A stretch of DNA of 64,000 bases from Parendozoicomonas haliclonae (GTDB lineage Bacteria; Pseudomonadota; Gammaproteobacteria; Pseudomonadales; Endozoicomonadaceae), in contig NZ_FWPT01000007.1 of the NCBI RefSeq assembly GCF_900174585.1, forward strand, positions 294,390-358,389, read 5' to 3'. The notes below the pieces were generated by a model. That model saw only the letters and a list, made by a program, of their open reading frames with translations, searched no databases and was not told the origin of the DNA. Below, piece by piece: positions 35,309 through 43,424 of the stretch (position 1 is its first letter; the number at the start of each line of letters is the position of its first letter). The translations under genes and the position numbers were made by a program.

Positions 35309-36259
35309 TTAGCCTTTATAAAGCTTTGGATTCATCACATCCCGCAGCCAGTCGCCCAGCAGGTTCATTACCAGTACCAGCACCACCAGCACAATGCCCG
35401 GGATTACAGTAATCCACCAGCTGCCGGAGAAGATATATTCAAAGCCACTGGAGATCAGCGCGCCCAGAGACGGTTGTGACACCGGCATCCCCAGACCAAG
35501 GAACGACAGCGCCGCTTCACTGATAATGGCGTTGGCAATCTGCACCGTGGAGATAACCAGAATCGGCGACAGACAGTTCGGCAGAATATGACGGAACATA
35601 ATCCGTCCACTGCCAAAGCCCATTACCCGCGCAGCTTCAACGTATTCCTTCTTCTTTTCCGCCAGCACCGAAGCACGAATGGTTCGCGCATACTGAGGCC
35701 ACTCGGCAATACCGATCACCAGTATCAGCATTAACATGGCCAGCTTGCTATAGAGTTCCGAACCAAACGAGGCCTGGAACACCGCCAGTACAATAATCGC
35801 AACCATCATGGTGGAGAAGGAGAGCTGGATATCTGCCATACGCATCAGGAAGCTATCCATCCGGCCACCGAAGTAACCGGAACTCAGACCAATCACCACA
35901 CCGAGGAACATCTGCAGCATCACCGCACACAGACCAATGGTCAGTGACGTACGCATACCATAGAGAATGGTACTCAGCAGATCACGGCCCTGGTCGTCTG
36001 TTCCCAACAGGAAACGTTCGTCCCCCTCTTCCGACCAGCTCGGTGGCAGTTCGGAGTCCATGATATCGATCGCAGCCATATCATAGGGATTGGTTGGCGC
36101 AATCACCGGAGCCAGCAGCGCTGCTCCGGCCAGTATTACAAAGATGGTGAACGAGACAATCGCTACCTTGTCACGGGTGAAGCTGTACCAGAAGTTGGAC
36201 TTGAAGAACTTTTGCATCTTCGTGGTTTCTGCGGCTTGGGCGAGAGTGTTAGAACTCAT
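35309..36259 (-). CDS. Peptide-type ABC transporter permease (DppC/OppC family)
   Basis: 316 residues with six membrane segments. N-terminal OppC-type region (SNFWYSFTRDKVAIVSFTIF), the GTDDQGRDLLSTILYGMRTSL signature near residue 90 and the EAA-type loop (EYVEAARVMGFGSGRIMFRHILPN) that contacts the ATPase. Second inner-membrane subunit of a di-/oligopeptide importer. The start overlaps the stop of the upstream permease gene (ATGA), the last gene of the operon. Confidence 0.88.
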   Translation of the reverse strand: MSSNTLAQAAETTKMQKFFKSNFWYSFTRDKVAIVSFTIFVILAGAALLAPVIAPTNPYDMAAIDIMDSELPPSWSEEGDERFLLGTDDQGRDLLSTILYGMRTSLTIGLCAVMLQMFLGVVIGLSSGYFGGRMDSFLMRMADIQLSFSTMMVAIIVLAVFQASFGSELYSKLAMLMLILVIGIAEWPQYARTIRASVLAEKKKEYVEAARVMGFGSGRIMFRHILPNCLSPILVISTVQIANAIISEAALSFLGLGMPVSQPSLGALISSGFEYIFSGSWWITVIPGIVLVVLVLVMNLLGDWLRDVMNPKLYKG

Positions 36260-37236
36260 TTTTCACCTCCTGCCAGACGTACAGTCGGGTTAATCAGGCC
36301 GTAGATCAGATCCACCAGCGTATTCACAATCACAAAAATGGCACCAACAACAATCAGGTAGGCGACGATCAATGGGGTATCCACGCGGTTCACAGCTTCC
36401 AGGAACAGGAAGCCCATACCCGGCCACTGGAACACGGTCTCGGTCAGAATGGTGTAGGCAACCATGGTACCGATCTGGACACCGCCAACGGTAATCACCG
36501 GCAGCATGGTGTTCTTCAGGGCATGCAGGAAGTAGATGCGCACTTTCTTCAGGCCCTTGGCCTTGGCAAAGCGGACATATTCCGTACTCAAAGCCTCAAC
36601 CATCTCGGAACGAACCAGGCGGATAAACAACGGCAGCATAATACTGGCCAGAGAGATACACGGCAGCACCAGATGCAACAGGCCGTCTTTGGTCAGATAA
36701 CCACTTTCCCAGGCTCCAAATACCGGCACCAGATCACCACGTCCGTAGGACGGCAGCCAGCCCAGTTCAATCGAGAACAGATAGATACAGAAGATCGCGG
36801 TCAGGAACACCGGCACCGAGATACCAAGGATACTGAAGCCGAGAATCACTTTGGTTAACACGCTGTTCGGACGAATCGCTGCGTAAACACCGGCCGGAAT
36901 CGAGATCACGATAATCAGCAAGGTGGCACCAAACACCAGCTCCAGCGTCGCCGGCAGCTTGGCCATAATCACGTCCAGCGCCGGTTCTTTAAAGAAATAG
37001 GATTGGCCAAGATCGCCTTGTACGGCTTTGGTAATAAAGCGGCCATATTGGGTTAAAAACGGATCATTCAGACCCAGCTCATCACGCAGGCGTTCACGTT
37101 CGGCTTCGGATACCGATTGGCCGACCATCTCCCGCAGTGGATCCCCCAGATTATCCTGGATGGAAAAGCTGATCAGGCTGATCACAAACATCACTATCAA
37201 CGCCTGAAAGAGACGCCGTGCTAAAAATCCAAGCAT
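36256..37236 (-). CDS. Peptide-type ABC transporter permease (DppB/OppB family)
   Basis: 326 residues from the ATG at 37236, which gives the usual OppB N-terminus (MLGFLARRLFQALIVMFVISL); an upstream in-frame ATG at 37281 would add 15 atypical residues. Six membrane segments, a large periplasmic loop after the first helix (DNLGDPLREMVGQSVSEAER) and an EAA loop (EYVRFAKAKGLKKVRIYFLHALKN). Partner of the downstream DppC-type permease, with which it overlaps by 4 nt. Confidence 0.86.
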   Translation of the reverse strand: MLGFLARRLFQALIVMFVISLISFSIQDNLGDPLREMVGQSVSEAERERLRDELGLNDPFLTQYGRFITKAVQGDLGQSYFFKEPALDVIMAKLPATLELVFGATLLIIVISIPAGVYAAIRPNSVLTKVILGFSILGISVPVFLTAIFCIYLFSIELGWLPSYGRGDLVPVFGAWESGYLTKDGLLHLVLPCISLASIMLPLFIRLVRSEMVEALSTEYVRFAKAKGLKKVRIYFLHALKNTMLPVITVGGVQIGTMVAYTILTETVFQWPGMGFLFLEAVNRVDTPLIVAYLIVVGAIFVIVNTLVDLIYGLINPTVRLAGGEK

Positions 37237-37346
37237 GAGAGACTTCGCTATGCAGATTGGCAGTTTCAAGCCATGAGCCACTGCTGAAACAGTGACCCAT
37301 GGACAACAGCTCTTAACTATTCAAAAGGTCGTACAACCGCGGACGG

Positions 37347-38906
37347 TTATTCCTTAACGACCAGGTCACCCAGGTATGGGAAGTCCATCACGTTAACCAC
37401 TTCCTCAATACCGGCTTTCTTGCTGGCGCCCCACGCCAGGTTCTGCCAGTGCAGCGGGATGTAGGCAGCATCGTCGTACAGGGTCTGTTCCACTTCCTGC
37501 AGCATGGCCGCACGCTTGGCCGGATCGGTTTCGCTACCGGCAGCCTTCACCAGCTTGTCGACGGCAGGGTTGCAGTAGTTACCGGAGTTGTACTGACCCC
37601 AGCCGGTGGCTTCGTCAGCACAGGCCAGCAGGTACTCGGTGAAGTTGGCGGAATCTTCGGTGTCCGCGTGCCAGCCAATCATCATCATGTCAGCAGAACG
37701 CTTGTCGAACTCCGGCCAGTACTGCGCCTTAGGCATGGTCTTCAGATCAACCTTGATATTGATCTTGGCCAGCATGGACGACACTGCCTGAGCGATCTTC
37801 TCGTCGTTCACATAGCGGTTGTTCGGCGCCATCATGGTGATGGTGAAACCATCTTCATAACCGGCTTCCGCCATCAGAGCCTTGGCCTTTTTCAGGTCAT
37901 AACGTGGCTTCAGATCTTCTACATAACCGGCGTAGCCTTTCGGGCCCTGCTGACCGGCTGCGGTGGCGAAGCCTTTCATGATCTTCTTAACGATACCTTC
38001 GTTGTTAACGGCATAGGCAATCGCCTGACGAACACGCTTGTCCTTGAACGCCTCAACACGGTTCTGGTTCAGCTGGAAGGTGATAACACGGGTACCGGAC
38101 ATGGTTACCAGATCGGTGCCTTCACTCTTTTCCAGACGCTTGTGATCGGTTGGTGGAACCGGAGCGATAAAGTCCACATCACCGGCCAGCAGCGCAGCAA
38201 CACGGGTTGGAGCTTCTTTGATCGGAGTCAGAACGATCTGGTCAACGTTACCCGGGGAGTTGGCATCCCAGTAACCGTCAAAACGGTCATAGACCATCTT
38301 CACGCCCTGCTGACGCTCGATAACGGTGTAAGGACCGGTACCGGAGGCATTGCGGGAAGCGTAGGTATCAGCGTGCTTCTTCAGCAGACCTTTTTCCTGA
38401 CCCTTGTCGTCCATACCGGAGTAGTGCTTGCTATCCATCGGGAAGATGTAGCTGGCAGCATTCAGCACCAGAGGGTAAGGACGCTTGGTCACCAGCTCGA
38501 TGGTGTACTCATCAACCACGTTCATACCGGAGAATGGCTCGAAGACAGCCTTGAAATCCGGGCTGGTCAGCAGACGGTCGAAGGTCCACTTCACATCAGC
38601 GGCGGTCATTTCATTACCGGAGTGGAACTTCACGCCTTTGCGCAGGTGGAAACGCATGGTGTTTTCATCAACACGCTCCCACTTCTCGGCCAGACGACCA
38701 TCGAAGCTCAGATCCTTGTTCCAGCGTACCAGCGGGTCAAAGACCAGGTGGGACATCTGCAGGGTACCGCCGGACAGCTGCTCATGAGGATCCAGGGAAA
38801 CCGGGTCGGCATCCAGAGCCATCTTCAGGGTTGCGGCCTGTGCGGTCGCGGTCATGGCGCCTGCCAGCACCATGCCGGCAAACAACTTGGTCAGTTTGTT
38901 TTTCAT
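37347..38906 (-). CDS. Peptide-type ABC transporter substrate-binding protein (SBP_bac_5)
   Basis: 519 residues with a signal peptide (MKNKLTKLFAGMVLAGAMTATAQA). The DADPVSLDPHEQLSGGTLQM segment and the FHLRKGVKFHSG motif are the family 5 signature shared by DppA, OppA, GsiB and related proteins. It captures a peptide or related solute in the periplasm and delivers it to the permease pair. DppA, GsiB and other subtypes cannot be separated by eye. Lies second in the operon, between the fused ATPase and the permeases. Confidence 0.88.
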   Translation of the reverse strand: MKNKLTKLFAGMVLAGAMTATAQAATLKMALDADPVSLDPHEQLSGGTLQMSHLVFDPLVRWNKDLSFDGRLAEKWERVDENTMRFHLRKGVKFHSGNEMTAADVKWTFDRLLTSPDFKAVFEPFSGMNVVDEYTIELVTKRPYPLVLNAASYIFPMDSKHYSGMDDKGQEKGLLKKHADTYASRNASGTGPYTVIERQQGVKMVYDRFDGYWDANSPGNVDQIVLTPIKEAPTRVAALLAGDVDFIAPVPPTDHKRLEKSEGTDLVTMSGTRVITFQLNQNRVEAFKDKRVRQAIAYAVNNEGIVKKIMKGFATAAGQQGPKGYAGYVEDLKPRYDLKKAKALMAEAGYEDGFTITMMAPNNRYVNDEKIAQAVSSMLAKINIKVDLKTMPKAQYWPEFDKRSADMMMIGWHADTEDSANFTEYLLACADEATGWGQYNSGNYCNPAVDKLVKAAGSETDPAKRAAMLQEVEQTLYDDAAYIPLHWQNLAWGASKKAGIEEVVNVMDFPYLGDLVVKE

Positions 38907-38976
38907 TTGACAGTGTCCCCTATGGGTTATCGTTGTTATGTCTTGCGATACTGCTTTTTGTTGGTTTTACAGCATG

Positions 38977-40701
38977 TCAGGCGACAGTTTCCAGCTCCAG
39001 TCCTTCCCGCGACAGATGATCCAGATGTGGCATCACATCGATCAGGTTCTGGGTATACGGATCCTGAGGATTGGAAAACAGCGTATCTGTGTCGTTGATT
39101 TCAACGATCGCGCCCTGCTTCATGACTGCAATACGATCACACATCTGGCGAATCACCGGCAAGTCATGACTGATAAACAGCATGGTCAGACCCAGTTCAT
39201 CCTGCAGATCTTTGAGCAAGTTCAAAATTTGTGCCTGAACAGAAACGTCCAGTGCCGAAGTCGGTTCGTCACAAATCAGAAAACGGGGACGGGTCGCCAG
39301 AGCACGGGCGATAGAGATACGCTGACGCTGACCACCGGAGAATTCATGGGGATAACGACGGCCCGCAGCCGCACCCAAGCCCACATGATCCAGCAAATCA
39401 TTAACGATCTGGCGGGTCTGCATGGCAGAGTCGGCCAGATCGTGGAAGTGAATCGGCTCGGCAATAATATCCGCGACCGTCATCCGGGCATTCAGGCTGG
39501 AGTACGGGTTCTGGAAAACCATCTGGATTTCACGACGCAGTGGACGACGCTGCTTCTCAGACATCTGCCCCATATTCTGGCCGGCGAAGATCACATTGCC
39601 AGACTGTGGTGCATACAGACCTGCAATCACCCGGGCAGTGGTGGACTTACCGGAACCGGACTCACCTACCAGACCAAAGGTCTCCCCTTCCTTCACATGG
39701 AAAGAGACATTATCAATGGCCTGAACATAACGACGGTTCTTTTCCAGAAACGCATTCTGGGTAACAAAGCGCAGGTTCAGGTTCTCGACCTGCAACAGCT
39801 TGTCATGGTCAAAGGAACCAAAGTCTTCTTTCACACCCAGCCAGTGGTTCTTGATATCGATAGGCTTACAGTCTGCCTTCTCGATGTAATCCACCTGCGG
39901 GAAACGATGCAGTTTGATATCAGAGCGGGGAACCGCACTGATCAGACTGCGGGTATAAGGGTGTTGTGGGCGCTCCAGAATATCCATGGTGTCACCACAC
40001 TCCACCATTTCACCCTGATAGAGTACAGCTACGCGATCTGTAGTATTGGCAATCACGCCCATATCGTGGGTCACCAGAATACAGCCAACATCACGCTCCT
40101 TGCAGAGCTTGCGGATCAGTTCCAGCACCTGATTCTGAACCGATACATCCAGAGCCGTGGTGGGTTCGTCAGCAATAATCAGTTCCGGATCACCGGCCAG
40201 GGCGATGGCGATAACTACCCGCTGACGCATACCACCGGAAAACTGATGCGGATACTGAGCCAGACGCAGTTCAGGTTCAGGAATACCAACAGCATCCAGC
40301 AGCTCCAGTGCGCGGGCACGAGCGGTGTTTTCATCGGTATTGCGGGTAGCGATTACGGTTTCCATCAGCTGGGTGCCAATGGTGAGAAGTGGATTCAGGG
40401 AGGTCATCGGATCCTGGAAAATAAACCCGATCCGGCTTCCGCGAATCTGACGCATGGCTTCCCCTTCCAGCCCCTGGATAGGTTCGCCATCAAGAATAAT
40501 TTTACCGCCCGCCACCCGGCCGGGTGCGCTCAGCAGATTGATAATGCCATTACCGATAGTGGATTTACCGGCACCGGATTCGCCAACAAGGCCGAGGATC
40601 TCACCCTTTTCCAGGGTAAAGGAAACATCTTTGACCGATACCGCTGTACCGTGCCGTGAAGGAAACTCTATGCGTAACTTATCAACCGAGAGCAATGACA
40701 T
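38977..40701 (-). CDS. Fused dual ABC ATPase of a peptide-type transporter (DppD-DppF fusion)
   Basis: 574 residues made of two complete ABC modules. First: Walker A GESGAGKST near 38, signature FSGGMRQRVVIAIAL, Walker B LIIADEPTTALDVS. Second: Walker A GESGSGKST near 350, signature FSGGQRQRISIARAL, Walker B FLICDEPTSALDVS. Both switch histidines are present (VTHD, ISHD). Each module has the C-terminal oligopeptide-type region (YTRSLISAVPR, YTQNLIDVMPHLD). The fused arrangement is like YejF or GsiA. First gene of the four-gene operon, with a GGGGAG ribosome site before ATG. Confidence 0.9.
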   Translation of the reverse strand: MSLLSVDKLRIEFPSRHGTAVSVKDVSFTLEKGEILGLVGESGAGKSTIGNGIINLLSAPGRVAGGKIILDGEPIQGLEGEAMRQIRGSRIGFIFQDPMTSLNPLLTIGTQLMETVIATRNTDENTARARALELLDAVGIPEPELRLAQYPHQFSGGMRQRVVIAIALAGDPELIIADEPTTALDVSVQNQVLELIRKLCKERDVGCILVTHDMGVIANTTDRVAVLYQGEMVECGDTMDILERPQHPYTRSLISAVPRSDIKLHRFPQVDYIEKADCKPIDIKNHWLGVKEDFGSFDHDKLLQVENLNLRFVTQNAFLEKNRRYVQAIDNVSFHVKEGETFGLVGESGSGKSTTARVIAGLYAPQSGNVIFAGQNMGQMSEKQRRPLRREIQMVFQNPYSSLNARMTVADIIAEPIHFHDLADSAMQTRQIVNDLLDHVGLGAAAGRRYPHEFSGGQRQRISIARALATRPRFLICDEPTSALDVSVQAQILNLLKDLQDELGLTMLFISHDLPVIRQMCDRIAVMKQGAIVEINDTDTLFSNPQDPYTQNLIDVMPHLDHLSREGLELETVA

Positions 40702-41169
40702 GCTCCACTCCCCCTGAATTCCGGTTTTATCAGTACTTGGTTGTCTTCTGAACAGCTTCTGGTGTTATTGCTGCCCTGACTTTTGTTTGTATACCGCTGT
40801 TTGGATACCGGCCTTATCAAGCCCACCCGTAATGCCCATATCAGGCGGCCTTTAGAAGAATTTATCGTGTACGGGGCTTCTCCTTGTACAATAAAAAACT
40901 ACTTTTATTGATGAAAGTCAACCACTTACAGATTCTTTGCACTATTACGACAGTACCACGACAAAACATCGACAGACACAAAAACCCACCAACATCAGGA
41001 TTTTCCTCTGTTTTTCATACGACATACGGGATATATATTCGAGAAAAGAGAGCTTTGTTTATTATTCAGACAAAAATAGCTGTATCAGCTTTACAAAACC
41101 CTGACATTCACAAAGACAACAATGGACGGGATTTTTTCTGGAATGAAAGAGGTACGAGAGGAAGAGAAA
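40702..41169. other. Leader/promoter region upstream of the ABC operon
   Basis: About 470 nt with no supported gene. It is AT-rich near 40880-41060. A possible minus-strand promoter is TTGTAC (40886-40891) with GATAAA (40861-40866), but the spacing of 19 is long. A 104-codon plus-strand ORF here has no family likeness and runs into the alaE terminator, so it is not called. Confidence 0.4.
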
Positions 41170-41195
41170 CAATGCCGATAAAACTATCGGCATTG
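41170..41195 (-). terminator. Likely alaE terminator
   Basis: An 11-bp perfect stem (CAATGCCGATA with its complement) around a 4-nt loop, 15 nt beyond the alaE stop. On the minus strand it is followed by the pyrimidine-rich TTTCTCTTCC. Confidence 0.65.
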
Positions 41196-41210
41196 TGATG
41201 ACTCTAATCG

Positions 41211-41639
41211 TTATGCAGCAACAGCGACTTTGGTGAATCGGGTGCGACAGAATTGCAGCCACAGTCCATATGGGCGGGCAGCCAGAACAAAGCCGACCAT
41301 CTGCCCGGCAACAGCAGTCATGATGGCATCTGTGGCCACACCGGCAGACAACAGAATCAGGGTATACACCGGAACCTGAAACAGGATGTAGGAGGTGATA
41401 TCCAGGCCCGTTTTGCGCAGAAAACCACCATTCTCGGCACCACCGAAACGCATAATGGCATCCCGGAACAGGCCATAAGGGCGGGCAATCACCATATTCA
41501 CCGGAATAGCGGTTACACGGGATTGCAGCATCTGGGCAAAGGTCAGACCACTTAACAACTCGATGGATCCATTCACAAAAAAGGAAAAGATAACCAGAGA
41601 AAACATATCCGCGACAATTAGGCGACGTGAAGCAGACAT
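41211..41639 (-). CDS. alaE: L-alanine exporter AlaE
   Basis: 142 residues from the ATG at 41639 (GGGTGG upstream); an extended TTG start at 41702 would add an atypical 21-residue leader. E. coli AlaE is 149. Four membrane segments and the family blocks RVTAIPVNMVIARPYGLFRD and FQVPVYTLILLSAGV are present. It exports L-alanine by the proton-motive force and protects against toxic build-up during peptide catabolism. It lies upstream of, and on the same strand as, a peptide-importer operon, which fits that role. Divergent from thiM. Confidence 0.88.
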   Translation of the reverse strand: MSASRRLIVADMFSLVIFSFFVNGSIELLSGLTFAQMLQSRVTAIPVNMVIARPYGLFRDAIMRFGGAENGGFLRKTGLDITSYILFQVPVYTLILLSAGVATDAIMTAVAGQMVGFVLAARPYGLWLQFCRTRFTKVAVAA

Positions 41640-42001
41640 TTTGACCACCCCGAACAAACAGGACCAACTACGAATCAGCACGGCTCGAACGCGTGCAGAC
41701 AACCACCAGAAACGAAACTTTTCTGAAAATAAAACTGGGACAAAGAGAAACTGACCGTTTCAAGAACGTCCTGGACAGGACCACAGATCAGCGACAGCGC
41801 TAATTTAACGGCAAAATTCAACCCAAACAATACAGACAGTCGTTATTTTTACAGCCTTAAGCAAATACGATAACTGTCGCCGGAAAGCACGCAGAGCACA
41901 GATATTTCACTGGCTAAAAACCCATTTACCAGCATTTTTTTCCACAACAAAAACACACATTTCCTTACCTGTTCCAATAAGAGATACCATCCCGACTACT
42001 A
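41640..42001. other. Divergent alaE/thiM intergenic region
   Basis: About 360 nt, AT-rich toward thiM. It should contain the alaE promoter. The THI-box core elements of a TPP riboswitch (CTGAGA and the conserved GGxxTGC side) are not found upstream of thiM. Apart from the thiM promoter elements annotated just to the right, no element stands out. Confidence 0.5.
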
Positions 42002-42015
42002 CTGACGTACATCAA
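42002..42015 (+). promoter_or_regulatory. FNR/ANR-type box upstream of thiM-ubiT
   Basis: CTGACGTACATCAA matches the FNR consensus TTGAT-N4-ATCAA at 8 of 10 fixed bases, with the core TGA-N6-TCA intact. Its centre (42008.5) is 40-42 nt upstream of the start site predicted from the -10 at 42037, the position of a class II activator. E. coli ubiT has an FNR-dependent promoter (established). The site is inferred by eye. Confidence 0.6.
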
Positions 42016-42036
42016 ATGCCCGCCGTAAAAGCCTGC

Positions 42037-42042
42037 TACAAT
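42037..42042 (+). promoter_or_regulatory. -10 element of the thiM-ubiT promoter
   Basis: TACAAT, one base off TATAAT, preceded by TGC (extended -10). It predicts transcription from about 42049-42050, downstream of the in-frame ATG at 42016, so the thiM start must be the ATG at 42070. Confidence 0.55.
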
Positions 42043-42069
42043 CCGAACGGCCTTAATGGACTTACAACA

Positions 42070-42876
42070 ATGATCCAGACTGAATCCTTAAAAGACAGCC
42101 TACTGAGACTGCAGAACACCACGCCACTGGTACTCAATATCACTAATGCGGTCGTGATGAACAACACAGCCAACGCCCTGCTGGCGATTGGCGCATCCCC
42201 GCTGATGTCTGATGCCACCGAAGAAACATCCACCTTGATTGATATCGCCAGCAGTCTGGTTATCAATATTGGTACCCTGACCAGTCGCACAGTTATGGCC
42301 ATGAAGTGTGCTGCCAGTCACGCCTGCCAGACCGGTCGCCCCTGGGTACTGGATCCGGTCGGTGCCGGTGCCACCCGCTTCCGCCTGGACACTTCCCGTC
42401 TACTACTGGAATACAAGCCGACCGTCGTCCGCGGTAATGCCGCAGAGATTCAGGCCATATTCTCCAGCCAGGGCGCCAACGACAATACCACCCGTGGCGT
42501 CGACAGCCTGCTGGCAACAGAAGACGTTGCTGACTTTGCCAAAGAAGCCGCCCGCCAGCATAACACCGTGATCGCGATCACCGGGGCAACCGATATCATC
42601 ACCGATGGTGAACGTCTGGTGCGTATTGATAACGGCCACCCGATGATGGCGCGCGTTACCGGCACCGGTTGCACGGCCACCGCCCTGACCGGTGCTTATC
42701 TGGGTGTGCAGGACGATGCTCTGATTGCGGCCACCGCCGGTCTGGCCTCTCTGGCAATCGCCGGAGAGCTGGCCAGCACCAGTGCTCGTGGCCCGGGTAC
42801 GCTGCAGCTGAATATTTTGGACGAACTCTACAACCTTAAGCCGGAAACACTGGCCCGCTACCTGAAGTTAACCTGA
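42070..42876 (+). CDS. thiM: Hydroxyethylthiazole kinase ThiM
   Basis: 268 residues from the ATG at 42070 (E. coli 262). An in-frame ATG at 42016 is rejected because it overlaps the promoter. Motifs: LVLNITNAVVMNNTANALLA (thiazole site), WVLDPVGAGATRFR, VVRGNAAEI, ITGATDIITDG and the ribokinase-like anion hole VTGTGCTATALTGAYLG with catalytic Cys. It phosphorylates 5-(2-hydroxyethyl)-4-methylthiazole for thiamine salvage. ThiD and ThiE are not adjacent; instead ubiT follows after 13 nt, an unusual pairing. No TPP riboswitch seen. Confidence 0.92.
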   Translation: MIQTESLKDSLLRLQNTTPLVLNITNAVVMNNTANALLAIGASPLMSDATEETSTLIDIASSLVINIGTLTSRTVMAMKCAASHACQTGRPWVLDPVGAGATRFRLDTSRLLLEYKPTVVRGNAAEIQAIFSSQGANDNTTRGVDSLLATEDVADFAKEAARQHNTVIAITGATDIITDGERLVRIDNGHPMMARVTGTGCTATALTGAYLGVQDDALIAATAGLASLAIAGELASTSARGPGTLQLNILDELYNLKPETLARYLKLT

Positions 42877-42889
42877 ACAAGGAGGCTCT

Positions 42890-43378
42890 ATGGGACTTGC
42901 CGCAAAACTCACTCAGCTGCCACACCCGCCATTGGCAAGCCTGTTGCTACCGGTTCGCACCCTGCCCTGGATGGCCCGCAACAAGCCCATGGCTGCTGCC
43001 GTAAACCGGGCCTTTGCTGAGCCGTTAAAGGAAGGTGATTTTGAAGCGATGGAAGGTCAGTGGCTGCATCTTCATATCAAAGACATGAAGCTTGATTTCT
43101 ATCTGACCGTCGAGAATGAAAGCTTCCGCTTTGAGCGCCCTCGCCCCTGTGGTGTCACCATTGGCGGCAATGCGGCCGATTTCCTTTCCATGGCAGCCCG
43201 CCGGGAAGACCCGGACACACTGTTCTTCAACCGTCGTATTACCATTGAAGGCGACACTGAACTGGGACTGACGGTGAAAAATATGCTGGATGGGCTGGAC
43301 TTCGAGCAGCTGCCCGGAGTCGTACAGTGGGCCATCCAAAAGCTTGATCAGGCCAGTCAGAAACTGAACCAGCAGTAA
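42890..43378 (+). CDS. ubiT: UbiT, SCP2-type accessory factor for O2-independent ubiquinone synthesis
   Basis: 162 residues; E. coli UbiT (YhbT) is 174. SCP2 lipid-binding domain with the diagnostic DFLSMAARREDPDTLFFNRR and IEGDTELGLTVKNMLDGLD blocks near residues 96-136, nearly the same in E. coli. UbiT binds the isoprenoid tail of ubiquinone intermediates and with UbiU/UbiV allows ubiquinone synthesis without oxygen. AAGGAGG precedes the ATG. Cotranscribed with thiM; ubiU-ubiV are 3 kb away on the other strand. Confidence 0.92.
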   Translation: MGLAAKLTQLPHPPLASLLLPVRTLPWMARNKPMAAAVNRAFAEPLKEGDFEAMEGQWLHLHIKDMKLDFYLTVENESFRFERPRPCGVTIGGNAADFLSMAARREDPDTLFFNRRITIEGDTELGLTVKNMLDGLDFEQLPGVVQWAIQKLDQASQKLNQQ

Positions 43379-43391
43379 TTCAGAATGAAGC

Positions 43392-43420
43392 GATCGTCAG
43401 GCGCTTGGCCTGACGATCCC
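43392..43420. terminator. Bidirectional terminator after ubiT
   Basis: GATCGTCAGGC and GCCTGACGATC form an 11-bp stem with a 5-nt loop between the convergent ubiT and coiled-coil genes. T-tracts are weak on both sides. Confidence 0.6.
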
Positions 43421-43424
43421 TTCA

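Noticed and set aside
37449..40659. Two long plus-strand ORFs (549 and 573 codons) opposite the peptide ABC genes
   Set aside because: Antisense to clear ABC transporter genes and lacking ribosome sites or recognisable domains.
40884..41198. 104-codon plus-strand ORF upstream of the ABC operon
   Set aside because: No family resemblance, and it extends into the alaE terminator hairpin.
41760..42069. TPP riboswitch expected upstream of thiM
   Set aside because: The conserved CTGAGA core and its partner are not present; an FNR-type promoter is found instead.
42016..42069. Upstream ATG start for thiM at 42016
   Set aside because: It would place the FNR-type box and -10 inside or directly before the coding region, and the product would exceed the family length by 18 residues.
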